A DNA stretch of 52,397 nucleotides, from NCBI RefSeq assembly GCF_012933445.1, contig NZ_JABBNC010000053.1, forward strand, positions 1 to 52,397, in the 5' to 3' direction. The notes under the pieces were generated by a model that did no database searches, was not told where the DNA came from, and saw only the letters and a list, made by a program, of their open reading frames with translations. A program made the translations under genes and the position numbers. The DNA is from Actinoplanes sp. TBRC 11911 (GTDB lineage: Bacteria; Actinomycetota; Actinomycetes; Mycobacteriales; Micromonosporaceae). Below are positions 17,741 to 25,588 of the stretch, in pieces (the first letter of the stretch is position 1; each line of letters starts with the position of its first letter).

Positions 17741-17760
17741 GTTGCTACATTGGTAGCAAC
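17741..17760. promoter_or_regulatory. Perfect 8+8 bp palindrome upstream of the recombinase
   Basis: GTTGCTAC-ATTG-GTAGCAAC is a perfect inverted repeat with a 4-nt centre, 32 nt upstream of the recombinase start. Position and symmetry suit an operator controlling the recombinase or the arms of an attachment site; the short spacer fits a dimeric repressor or a serine recombinase dimer. Confidence 0.6.
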
Positions 17761-18230
17761 CAGCCGGGCGCCCTGTCGTCACCCCATTGACACAGGTCAC
17801 CCCCGCAGCGCTGATCAAAAGCCGGGAACCACCCGACAAGGTGCTTCCGCGCTCGCCAACAGCCGCCCTGGGCGTCCGACCTCGTGGTAGTCGCAATGCG
17901 CGAGCCGCGGCCGCGAGTTGGGGTCGGATTTGATAGGTGTCCGTGCCGCCCTTCTCGGATAGCGTAGAGCGAACCACTATTCAAGATTGGCAAGGTTGCA
18001 GGCTGGTCTCCAAACGATTGTTTCATGGTGCGTTCGCACTACTCGCCACCGTTCCTATCTTCGCTACGGTGTGCTCTTCTGCCGCGAGTCGTGCGGCGCC
18101 AGGTCCTGGTGGCGAGCGGACGTCAGTGGGCTGTGACGTAAGGTCCGTACGGGCGCTGCATCCGGGGCGCGATAAGGACGGCCTCGTAGAAGCGAAGCAG
18201 CTGCGCCACTTCCCCGACTGTGTGTAGTCG
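17761..18230. other. Gap between recombinase and TPR relic
   Basis: Only low-complexity frames are present. A plus-strand frame at about 17937-18227 contains one hydrophobic stretch (FHGAFALLATVPIFATV) that could be a signal-peptide relic, but the rest is unconvincing. This is a plausible place for the island boundary because GC-rich chromosomal genes begin beyond it. Confidence 0.3.
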
Positions 18231-18584
18231 AAGAAGTGAGCACGTCGCGGTCGTTCGCGACGCGTCGCAGCCGGACGGCCGCTTCAGCCCGTCGCTTCTG
18301 GATCGCGGCGAAGGTGCCACCCTGCGCACGAGCCCCTGCGTGACGGACAAGCGCGCCGGGTGGGTGTCGCCGATCACCCGGAGCAGCACCGGCAGCGAGC
18401 GGTCCAGAAGCATCGCCGCCTCGGCCCACTCGCCGCTGTCGGTCAGCGATATGCCCAGCTCGACAGCAACGAGCGCGGTGTCGGCGTGCGCGTCCCCGAA
18501 CCGGGCCCGCGGGTTCTCGAACCTCGCCCGGGCCGCTGCCTGAACACCGTCCATGACAGCGCGAACGAGCCGGCCGGCATCCAT
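18231..18584 (-). pseudogene. Fragment of a TPR protein
   Basis: The minus-strand frame contains RARFGDAHADTALVAVELGI, SLTDSGEWAEAAMLLDRSLP and VLRVIGDTHPARLSVTQGLV. These fit the tetratricopeptide_10/12-type repeats seen at the C-terminus of actinobacterial NB-ARC/SARP and LAL proteins ('HPDTL....LG..L...G...EA..LL..'). At about 18300 the sense seems to switch to a neighbouring frame (GGTFAAIQKRRAEAAVRLRR). Upstream there is no NTPase or further repeats. It is a decayed remnant of a larger protein. Confidence 0.45.
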
Positions 18585-18766
18585 CCGTCTTGTGCGCGAC
18601 CGAGCGGACACGGGGCCCCTGGGCCAGCGTCGCCAGGGATGGCCTAGGGACACACCCGGACCGTCCACAGGCGCGGACAGCATCCGGACCGGAAGACGGT
18701 GGCTGTGTCACCAGCGGGACCGAAAGGTCCCGCAGTCCAGCCACACCGCCAGCAAGGGAATGTGTA

Positions 18767-19456
18767 ATGCGCTCATCGATCGTTGATCTCGTCTCCGTGT
18801 CCACCTCGTCGGGCGTGGCTCCGAGCGATAACACAGGACTGCCCGCCAGCAGGTTTCCTTTCTCCACGTCTGCCGAAGCGGCAGCCGACTTCGAGAGCCT
18901 TCGTTCCCGGCTGGTCGGGGTCGCCAACCGGATCGTGCGTCGCCCGGCCGACGCCGAGGACATTGTTCAAGATGTGTGGATCCGCTGGCAGGGCGCGGAC
19001 CAGGCACAGGTGCGCGATCGGGTTGCCTTCCTCGTAACCGTCACGAAGCGGACTGCCCTGAATGCGGCAACCTCGGCGGTTGCCCGTCGCGAGGTCAGTT
19101 CCGGGTCGGAACTGACGGCGCACGACTTCGCCACCGCCGACCCGACGATCCAGGCTGAACTCGGCGAGGCGATCGAGTTCGCGATCCACCTGCTGATCGA
19201 AAGGTTGTCCCCGATCGAACGGGCCGTTTATCTCCTCCGCGAGGCATTCCAGTACCCCTTTCGCGACATCGCGGAAGCACTCCAGCTCAACGAGGCTCAG
19301 GCGCGGCAACTCGCCAACCGCGCGCGCAAGCACCTCACCGAAAAACGCCACAATTTGGTCGACCCAGCCGAACGGGACGGCCTTCTGAGCGGCTTCCTGG
19401 ACGCGGCCCGGCACGGTGACGTAGCGCGACTCATCGACCTGCTGAAGGTGGCCTGA
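18767..19456 (+). CDS. ECF RNA polymerase sigma factor
   Basis: The start is ATG 18767, preceded by AAGGGA at a good distance; the longer upstream frame is a shadow. The protein has 229 aa. Region 2 (about residues 45-110) has FESLRSRLVGVANRIVRRPA and the hallmark DAEDIVQDVWIRW; region 4 (about 140-195) has IERLSPIERAVYLLREAFQY and a helix-turn-helix, DIAEALQLNEAQARQLANRA. Unlike group-1 factors there is no region 1 or 3. The tail ERDGLLSGFLDAARHGDVARLIDLL resembles the first helix of the SnoaL-like domain of SigJ/ECF41-type factors, but the protein ends there. No anti-sigma gene is adjacent. The cupin gene follows 34 nt downstream and is likely co-transcribed. Confidence 0.85.
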   Translation: MRSSIVDLVSVSTSSGVAPSDNTGLPASRFPFSTSAEAAADFESLRSRLVGVANRIVRRPADAEDIVQDVWIRWQGADQAQVRDRVAFLVTVTKRTALNAATSAVARREVSSGSELTAHDFATADPTIQAELGEAIEFAIHLLIERLSPIERAVYLLREAFQYPFRDIAEALQLNEAQARQLANRARKHLTEKRHNLVDPAERDGLLSGFLDAARHGDVARLIDLLKVA

Positions 19457-19490
19457 GCCCGTAACCACGTACTTCACTAGAGGGGACAAC

Positions 19491-19886
19491 ATGCACATGT
19501 CGTCGTTGACGGATCTGGCTCGAATCCAGATGGCAAGCGCGCGAAGAGCGGAGCGCGGCCTCAGCGTCCAGATCGTCCGGGGAAGCCACAACCGCGCCCT
19601 CCGGCACATCGTCATGGGCCTGCGAGCGGCCGCTACCGTGTGCGAGTATCCGAGCGCGAAGCAGGCGACGCTGCAGGTACTCGCCGGCCGGATCCGGGTG
19701 ACTGTCGGCCCGCAGACATTCGAGGCCATCACGGGGGATCTCCTCGCCATCCCGACCGGGACCCACACGCTGGTCGCGATCGAAGACTCGGCACTCCTAC
19801 TCACCGTGTCACTCCTGCTCGGGACGCCCGACGTCACCGCGGAGGCCGACGGCAGGCTGCTCTACATGTGGCGAGGCGACTCGTGA
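19491..19886 (+). CDS. Small cupin-domain protein
   Basis: This 131-aa protein starts at ATG 19491 behind GAGGGG. The single beta-barrel is visible as RALRHIVMGLRAAATVCEYP, TLQVLAGRIRVTVGPQTFEA and ITGDLLAIPTGTHTLVAIED, the order of the two cupin motifs ('G..L.G.....G......GD...IP.G..H'). Metal-binding His/Glu in the first motif are largely replaced; only one His (GTHTL) is in place, so it may be a sensor rather than an enzyme. It sits between an ECF sigma factor and a LAL regulator, so it could modulate either one (inference). Confidence 0.7.
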   Translation: MHMSSLTDLARIQMASARRAERGLSVQIVRGSHNRALRHIVMGLRAAATVCEYPSAKQATLQVLAGRIRVTVGPQTFEAITGDLLAIPTGTHTLVAIEDSALLLTVSLLLGTPDVTAEADGRLLYMWRGDS

Positions 19887-19961
19887 CTTGATCAACACGG
19901 AGCCGTCGCCGACAGCAAAGCGAGCTAAAGTGAGCGCCCGTGCTTACTGCCGGTGGCAACC

Positions 19962-22712
19962 ATGTCGACAACTGAGCGTGCGCCCGTTCTGCGCGGCCGT
20001 CGCAGCGAACGCGAAACCCTGGATGAGCTCCTGACCAGCCTCCGCGCAGGGCGGAGCCAAGTGCTCGTCCTGAGCGGCGAGGCCGGGATAGGCAAGACGG
20101 CGCTGCTTGAATACCTGGTGAGCAGGGCCGCCGAGTGCCGCGTCGCCCGCGCTACCGGCGCCGAATTCGAGATGGAGCTCGCGTACGCCGGTCTCCATCA
20201 GCTGTGCGCGCCGTTCCTGAACCGGCTCGACCGTCTTCCGGCCCCGCAGCGGGACGCGTTGGGAACGGCGTTCGGCCTGCATGACGGGAACGCGCCGGAC
20301 CGCTTCCTGGTCGGCTTGGCGGTGCTGAGCCTGCTGTCCGACGTCGCCCAGGATAAGCCCCTGATCTGCCTGGTCGACGACGCTCAGTGGCTGGACCGGG
20401 CGTCGGCCGACACGCTCGCTTTCGTCGCGCGTCGCCTGCTGGCCGAGTCGGTCGCGCTGGTTTTCGCGTGCCGGACCCCGGGTGTGGACGAAGCGTTCAG
20501 GCAGTTGCCGACGATGGTCGTCGGCGGGTTGGGGCAGGCGGATTCGCGGGCGTTGCTTCAAGCCGCGCTCGCCGGGCCACTCGAGGCGGGCGTGCTCGAC
20601 CGGATCGTGGCCGAGGCACACGGCAACCCGCTGGCGTTGCTGGAGCTTCCCCGCGGACGTACGCCGGCGCAGCTGGCCTTCGGGCTCGGACTACATACCC
20701 CGATTCCCCTGGCCGGCCACCTCGAACAGGGGTTCGTGACGCGACTGCAAGCGCTTCCCGCCGAGACGAGACGGCTCCTCCTCGTGGCAGCGCTCGAGCC
20801 GGTCGGTGACGTGACGGCACTCAGGCGTACGGCCGAACGCCTTGGCATCCCGCCGAGCGCGGCGGTCCCGGCCGAGCAGGCGGGCCTGATCGAGTTCGGG
20901 GTATCGGCGCGGTTTCGCCATCCGCTGGTGCGCTCGGCCGCTTGGCGCTCGGCTGACGTGCGTGACCTGGTGGCGGTGCACCGGGCGCTGGCCGAGGCCA
21001 CTGAGCTCAGCCCGGATCGGAGAGCGTGGCACCGCGCGGAGGCCACCTCGGAACCGGACGAGGAGGCCGCCGCGGAACTCGAACGCTCGGCCGACCGAGC
21101 CCGGGCTCGCGGTGGCTTCGCCGCGGCGGCAGCCTTCCTGGAGCGAGCTGCCGGCCTTAGCCCCGATCCGGCGCGTCGCGCGGTCCGGGTGCTGTCCGCG
21201 GCGCAGGCCAAGCTTCAGGCCGGTGAATTCAATCCGGCCCTGCAGCTGCTGGCGACGGCCGAGGCCGGGCCGATCGACGATCTCGGACGGGCGAGGATCG
21301 ATATGCTTCGCGCCCGGATCGCGTATGCGTCGAGGCGCGGGAGTGAGGCCCCCGCGCTGCTGCTTGCCGCCGCGCGACGACTCGAACCACTCGACATCGA
21401 ACGCGCCCGGGTGACGTATCTGGAGGTCGTCGCGGCCGCGTTGTACATGGGTCGCTTCTCGGTCCCGGACCTGATGGAGGTCGCGGCGAGCGTCCCCCGC
21501 ACGACCCCGGACCATAGCCGCAAGCGCGACATCCTGTTGGCGGGCCTGACCTCGCTCATCACCGACGGGCACGCGGTCGCCCTTCCTACCGTCCGGCGAG
21601 CATTGCAGGCCTACAGCACCGAGGACGTCTCGATCGCGGAGAGCCTGGAGTCCCTGTCGGTCACCTCCGTGCTCGCCGCGGACGTGTGGGACGACGACGG
21701 CTTTCGCGTGCTGTCCGGCCGCTACGTGCAGACTGCTCGCGATGCCGGTGCGCTCGGCGAACTCCTCCGCGCGATCACCATCCAGGTCATCGCGCACGCA
21801 CTCGCCGGTGAACTGGAAGCAGCGACGGCCCTCGTCGACGAGGCGAAAATCGTCATGGACACGGTCGCGGGCGACCGTCCCGCCCGTCCCATGTACGCGG
21901 AGATGGTGCTGGCCTCCTGGCAGGGTCGCGAACAGGAGGCACGTCGGCTCATCGACGCCAGCCTGAGCGACGTCGTGGCCAACGGCGAGGGCACCGGGGT
22001 CAGCGTCGCTCAATGGGCGGCAGCGGCGCTTTTCAACGGCTTGGGCCGCTACGAGGAGGCCATGGCGGCGGCCCGGCAGGCCAGCGCGTACCTGCACGAG
22101 CTGGCGGCGTCGAAGTGGGGTCTCGCTGAGCTGATCGAATCGGCTACCCGCTCGGGCGCCACCGACGTCGCGGACGAGGCACTTCACCGGCTCTCCGAGA
22201 TGACCGGGGCGGTCGGCACCGAGTGGGCGCTCGGCATCGAGGCCCGCTCGCGCGCGCTGCTGGCCGAGGGCGAAACCGCCGAGCGGCTCTATCGAGAAGC
22301 GATCGAGCGGCTCGGTCGCACTCAACAGCGGGCGGAGTACGCGCGGGCCCGGCTGCTTTACGGTGAATGGTTGCGCCGAGAGGGTCGCCGCCTTGACGCG
22401 CGCGAGCAACTGCGCGCCGCGTACGACCTGTTCACCGCGATGGGCGCCCAGGCTTTCGGGGAACGGGCTCGCCAGGAACTGCATGCCACGGGCGAGACCG
22501 CACAGAAACGCACCATCGAGACCCGAAGCCGCCTGACCCCACAAGAAGCACAGATCGCCCGGCTCGCGGCTCGTCATCTGACTAATTCGGAGATCGGGGC
22601 GCAACTGTTCATCAGTGCCCGCACGGTCGAATGGCACATGCGCAAGGTATTCACCAAGCTCGGTATCAGCTCGCGCCGGGAATTGCCGGACGCGCTGCCC
22701 GACGCGGCCTAG
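19962..22712 (+). CDS. Large LuxR-family (LAL) transcriptional regulator
   Basis: The protein has about 916 aa, typical for LAL regulators. The N-terminal ATPase has Walker A SGEAGIGKTALLE (about residue 40) and Walker B LICLVDDAQWLDRASAD (about 135). The ADATLHQLC-type region AYAGLHQLCAPF and the LALLELPRG segment are family hallmarks. A long helical/TPR-like middle follows. The C-terminal LuxR HTH is LTPQEAQIARLAARHLTNSE, IGAQLFISARTVEWHM, RKVFTKLGISSR. The start is uncertain: GTG 19953 or ATG 19962, neither with a clear RBS. It probably controls the adjacent glycosyltransferase cluster. The long antisense frame over this gene is an artefact of GC bias. Confidence 0.9.
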   Translation: MSTTERAPVLRGRRSERETLDELLTSLRAGRSQVLVLSGEAGIGKTALLEYLVSRAAECRVARATGAEFEMELAYAGLHQLCAPFLNRLDRLPAPQRDALGTAFGLHDGNAPDRFLVGLAVLSLLSDVAQDKPLICLVDDAQWLDRASADTLAFVARRLLAESVALVFACRTPGVDEAFRQLPTMVVGGLGQADSRALLQAALAGPLEAGVLDRIVAEAHGNPLALLELPRGRTPAQLAFGLGLHTPIPLAGHLEQGFVTRLQALPAETRRLLLVAALEPVGDVTALRRTAERLGIPPSAAVPAEQAGLIEFGVSARFRHPLVRSAAWRSADVRDLVAVHRALAEATELSPDRRAWHRAEATSEPDEEAAAELERSADRARARGGFAAAAAFLERAAGLSPDPARRAVRVLSAAQAKLQAGEFNPALQLLATAEAGPIDDLGRARIDMLRARIAYASRRGSEAPALLLAAARRLEPLDIERARVTYLEVVAAALYMGRFSVPDLMEVAASVPRTTPDHSRKRDILLAGLTSLITDGHAVALPTVRRALQAYSTEDVSIAESLESLSVTSVLAADVWDDDGFRVLSGRYVQTARDAGALGELLRAITIQVIAHALAGELEAATALVDEAKIVMDTVAGDRPARPMYAEMVLASWQGREQEARRLIDASLSDVVANGEGTGVSVAQWAAAALFNGLGRYEEAMAAARQASAYLHELAASKWGLAELIESATRSGATDVADEALHRLSEMTGAVGTEWALGIEARSRALLAEGETAERLYREAIERLGRTQQRAEYARARLLYGEWLRREGRRLDAREQLRAAYDLFTAMGAQAFGERARQELHATGETAQKRTIETRSRLTPQEAQIARLAARHLTNSEIGAQLFISARTVEWHMRKVFTKLGISSRRELPDALPDAA

Positions 22713-22741
22713 CCCGCACGCATCGACCTCTCGCGTCACGG

Positions 22742-22780
22742 ATCGGTTGTTCGCCTGGTCCATGTGGGCGAACGACCGAT
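22742..22780 (+). promoter_or_regulatory. Strong hairpin in the LAL-glycosyltransferase gap
   Basis: ATCGGTTGTTCGCC (22742-22755) and GGCGAACGACCGAT (22767-22780) pair at 13 of 14 positions around an 11-nt loop. There is no T run. It could terminate LAL transcription or act with the leader ORF 20 nt downstream as an attenuator. Confidence 0.65.
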
Positions 22781-22799
22781 TCGTGGTGAGAGGTGAAGC

Positions 22800-22853
22800 A
22801 TGAAGACTCGTTGTGAGGAACCGGCCGCTCGGCACCCGGGGGTCGACCGGTGA
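22800..22853 (+). CDS. 17-codon leader ORF coupled to the glycosyltransferase
   Basis: ATG 22800 is preceded by GAGAGGTGA, a strong Shine-Dalgarno, and encodes MKTRCEEPAARHPGVDR before TGA at 22851-22853. That stop overlaps the GTG start of the glycosyltransferase (22850) as GTGA. The glycosyltransferase has no separate good RBS apart from sequence inside this mini-ORF, so it is likely translated by coupling. The peptide itself resembles nothing known to me; its translation may matter more than its product. Confidence 0.55.
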   Translation: MKTRCEEPAARHPGVDR

Positions 22854-24070
22854 GCGCAGTCGCCTTCCTGAACATCGGCATGCATGGACGCGTCAACCCG
22901 ACGCTGCCGGTCGTGGCGGAGCTTGTCCGTCGAGGACACTCTGTTTCCTATCACACCTCGCCGCTGTTCAGCGCGGAGATCGCCGCCGCTGGCGCTGCCG
23001 TGCATCTTTATTCGGGTGGCGACCAGCCGCTCGCCGATCCGCCGACCCCGGTAAATCTGGTGGAGGGGCTGGCCCGGACCACCGTCGGCGTGCTGCCCGG
23101 TGTGCTCGCCGACCTGCGTCGCCTCCGGCCGGATCTGATCGTCCACGACTCCGCCTGCCCGTGGGGCGCCGTCGCCGCTCGGGAACTCAACGTGCCGGCG
23201 GCTTCGTCGTTCACCACATTCGCCTTCAATCGGCGGGTGTCCAGCCCCACCCGCGGCTCCCGGTCCCTGCTGGCCGCGGCGGCGGCTCAGCCCCGCAGCA
23301 TCCAGGCCTATCTGCGGTCGCGCCGGGAGCTGCACCGGCGTTACCACACGGGGGCGCTGCCACCGGTCGATCTGGGAAACATCCGCCAGCCGCTCAACCT
23401 GGTCTTCACCTCACGCGAGTTCCAGGTCGACGCCGCAGCCTTCGACGAGTCCTACCGGTTCGTCGGCCCGAGCGTTGGCGCACGGCCGATTGACAGGTCA
23501 TTTCACACCGATCAATTACCAGGCCCGATCCTGTACGCCTCCCTGGGCACCATATTCAGCGCCGACCCGAAACTGCTGCACGTCTTCGCCACCGCGCTCG
23601 CCCCGCTCGGCGGCACCGTGGTCGTATCCACCGGACAGACCGATCCGGCCGCACTCGGTCCGCTGCCGGCCAACGTGCTCGCTCGCCGTTCCGTACCGCA
23701 GCCGCATGTGCTTGCCAGAGCGGCACTGTTCATCACGCACGGCGGGATGAACAGCGTCAATGAGGCCCTGTACGCCGGTGTCCCGATGCTGGTCGTCCCG
23801 CAGGGCGCCGATCAGCCAATGGTGGCCTCCCGCGTCGTCGCGCTCGACGCCGGACTCTCGATCGACACCGAGGACGTCACCGTGGCGGCGGTGCGCTTCC
23901 TCGCCCAACGGCTGCTCGACGAGCCCAGTTTCCGGGCCGGCGCGAGAACGCTGCAGGACGCCCAGCGGCGAGCGGGTGGATATCGGCGCGCCGCCGATGA
24001 GCTCGAGCGGTACATGCGGACCGGCCCGCGCACGCAGCCCGCCCGTGCCGACCTGCCACCGCGGGGCTGA
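22850..24070 (+). CDS. MGT-family (macrolide-type) glycosyltransferase
   Basis: This 406-aa GT-B glycosyltransferase has an N-terminal acceptor domain beginning AFLNIGMHGRVNPTLPVVAE with the family's 'G..N...P....L..RGH' pattern. A donor-binding C-terminal domain has PILYASLGTIF, the nucleotide-sugar segment SVPQPHVLARAALFITHGGM and then NSVNEALYAGVPMLVVPQGA with D-Q. The family transfers a sugar from UDP- or dTDP-sugars to macrolides, glycolipids or other hydrophobic acceptors. No sugar biosynthesis or polyketide genes are in the window, so the acceptor is unknown. It starts at GTG 22850, coupled to the leader ORF. The next gene begins 3 nt after the stop. Confidence 0.85.
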   Translation: MSAVAFLNIGMHGRVNPTLPVVAELVRRGHSVSYHTSPLFSAEIAAAGAAVHLYSGGDQPLADPPTPVNLVEGLARTTVGVLPGVLADLRRLRPDLIVHDSACPWGAVAARELNVPAASSFTTFAFNRRVSSPTRGSRSLLAAAAAQPRSIQAYLRSRRELHRRYHTGALPPVDLGNIRQPLNLVFTSREFQVDAAAFDESYRFVGPSVGARPIDRSFHTDQLPGPILYASLGTIFSADPKLLHVFATALAPLGGTVVVSTGQTDPAALGPLPANVLARRSVPQPHVLARAALFITHGGMNSVNEALYAGVPMLVVPQGADQPMVASRVVALDAGLSIDTEDVTVAAVRFLAQRLLDEPSFRAGARTLQDAQRRAGGYRRAADELERYMRTGPRTQPARADLPPRG

Positions 24071-24073
24071 CCC

Positions 24074-24562
24074 GTGTCCCCTGTGATCGTCGTCCTGCTG
24101 CTGTTCGCAGGGCTGTCCGAGGCCGTCGGGCGGGTCCTCCCCGTGGTGGCACGCCGGTCCGGCTTATCGCACACCAGCGCGATCGGGTTGATGGTCAGCG
24201 GCGCGGTGGTCGACGGCGCCGTATTCGCGCTCTGGCCCCTATCGGCATGGACCGTTGCCCACCTGGTGGCGCACGCGTCGCTGGCCGCCGAGGTGCTGGT
24301 CTGGACGCCGGGTCTGGTAGCGCCACTGCTACTAAGCGCCGTCCTCGCCTTCCCCCTGCTCGGGCCGATGCTGCATACTCTGCTCCTGGTCGGCGTCGGG
24401 GCAGGTCTCACCGGCGCGCTCGCCGCGAACGCCGGGCTCGGCTGGTGGGTTGCCGCCGGCTGCGTCGCCGTGGCCGGAGCCGGGCTCGGCCTCGCCGTCG
24501 AGGCCGTCCGCCGGCTGGTCGCGACGATTCATCCGAGACGAGCCGGGGAGTCGCTGACATGA
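24074..24562 (+). CDS. Four-TM membrane protein of unknown function
   Basis: The GTG start at 24074 lies 3 nt after the glycosyltransferase stop. The 162-aa product is almost entirely hydrophobic, with about four TM helices (MSPVIVVLLLFAGLSEAVG, GLMVSGAVVDGAVFALWPLS, LVAPLLLSAVLAFPLLGPML, then GLGWWVAAGCVAVAGAGLGL) and a short basic tail. I do not recognise a family. The stop TGA overlaps the next ATG (ATGA at 24559-24562), so it belongs to the glycosyltransferase operon and may help to present or export the glycosylated product (inference). Confidence 0.65.
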   Translation: MSPVIVVLLLFAGLSEAVGRVLPVVARRSGLSHTSAIGLMVSGAVVDGAVFALWPLSAWTVAHLVAHASLAAEVLVWTPGLVAPLLLSAVLAFPLLGPMLHTLLLVGVGAGLTGALAANAGLGWWVAAGCVAVAGAGLGLAVEAVRRLVATIHPRRAGESLT

Positions 24563-25500
24563 GCGGGTGGCCGCTCCTGTTGGTTCTCGCCGGAGTCGGA
24601 CCGGTTCTGCTCGCCGAAGCCCTGCTCGCACGTTACGAGGTGCTGGCCTACGCGGCCGGCTGGCGTACGCCCTCCACCACCCTCCCGGCAGGCATGCCGT
24701 ACGCCCGGGGTGCGGACCCGGACCTTCCGCCGGACGCCTATCTGGTTTATCTGGACGGCATCGGGAAACGGCAGTTCCGTGACACCCGCGACGGCGGCAA
24801 GCTGGTCCAAGCGGTGATCGACGGAGCACCGGAGCTCCGGGTGCTGGGTCAGGTACTGCCGTACTCCCCGCTGGCCGATCCGCTCGCCGACCGGCCCGTC
24901 TGGGTGTGGTTCCGTCATCACATCGGTCTTCTGCTGTTCCTGCACAATGTGATGCAGATCTTCATCGCCGCCGACCGCCGGTACCGGCCTCTCTACAACC
25001 GCGCCGTCGGTTCACACATCGCCGCTGAACTCCGGCTTGCCGGCTACCGGCCGCACAGCGGGATCCCCGTGGTGCTGCTGAGCTATAGCGGCGGCGCCCA
25101 GGTCGCCACCGGCGCGGTGGACGAACTGTGGTCGCAGTTGGTGTGCCCGCTTTGGTTGATCACTCTCGGCGGGTTCCACAACGGAGCCAACGACATGGCA
25201 CACGCCGAGCACCTCGACCGGCTGACGAGTTCCGCCGACTGGATCGAGAGGGTCGGCACCTGGATCTTCCCGCAGCGGTGGCGACCGTACCGCCGGAGCG
25301 GCTGGAACCGGGCCGAGCGAACGGGAAAAATCACGGCACACCTGCTCGAACCGGCCACCCACATCGGCCCGAAAAGTTATATCAGCCCAGATGCCTATCT
25401 CCCCGATGGACGCAGTCATCTCGACCGCACCGCCGACACCGTGATCGCGCTCATCCGTAGCCGCACGGCGGGGTTTCCCGGCCGGCAAGCGGGGCGTTGA
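24559..25500 (+). CDS. Membrane-anchored protein with alpha/beta-hydrolase-like motif
   Basis: This 313-aa protein starts at ATG 24559 in an ATGA overlap. An N-terminal TM helix (WPLLLVLAGVGPVLLAEALL) is followed by a soluble domain with YLVYLDGIGKRQFRDT and an amphipathic segment, HHIGLLLFLHNVMQIFIAAD. The sequence VVLLSYSGGAQVATGAVDEL has the strand-nucleophile elbow-helix form of alpha/beta hydrolases, here S-Y-S-G-G in place of G-x-S-x-G. A late His (GFHNGANDMAH) could complete a catalytic site. The function is unknown. Being last in the glycosyltransferase operon, it may act on the same lipid-like substrate (inference). Confidence 0.6.
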   Translation: MSGWPLLLVLAGVGPVLLAEALLARYEVLAYAAGWRTPSTTLPAGMPYARGADPDLPPDAYLVYLDGIGKRQFRDTRDGGKLVQAVIDGAPELRVLGQVLPYSPLADPLADRPVWVWFRHHIGLLLFLHNVMQIFIAADRRYRPLYNRAVGSHIAAELRLAGYRPHSGIPVVLLSYSGGAQVATGAVDELWSQLVCPLWLITLGGFHNGANDMAHAEHLDRLTSSADWIERVGTWIFPQRWRPYRRSGWNRAERTGKITAHLLEPATHIGPKSYISPDAYLPDGRSHLDRTADTVIALIRSRTAGFPGRQAGR

Positions 25501-25547
25501 AGAAACGTTTGACTGAACGAGCTCGAGGCGTGTGCTGGAACGATGGG

Positions 25548-25573
25548 GCGTCCGGCAGGTTCACACCGGACGC
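25548..25573. terminator. Bidirectional hairpin between convergent operons
   Basis: GCGTCCGG (25548-25555) and CCGGACGC (25566-25573) are a perfect 8-bp inverted repeat with a 10-nt loop, and flanking GGG/CCC lengthens the stem. It lies 48 nt after the hydrolase-like gene and 15 nt after the convergent arcC stop, as expected for a shared terminator. Confidence 0.65.
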
Positions 25574-25588
25574 ATCCCGTTGGCGTAC

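Noticed and set aside
20691..22835. 714-aa open frame antisense to the first LAL regulator
   Set aside because: It is a GC-bias shadow: the plus strand has clear ATPase and LuxR motifs, and this frame has Arg/Gly/His-rich low complexity without any domain.
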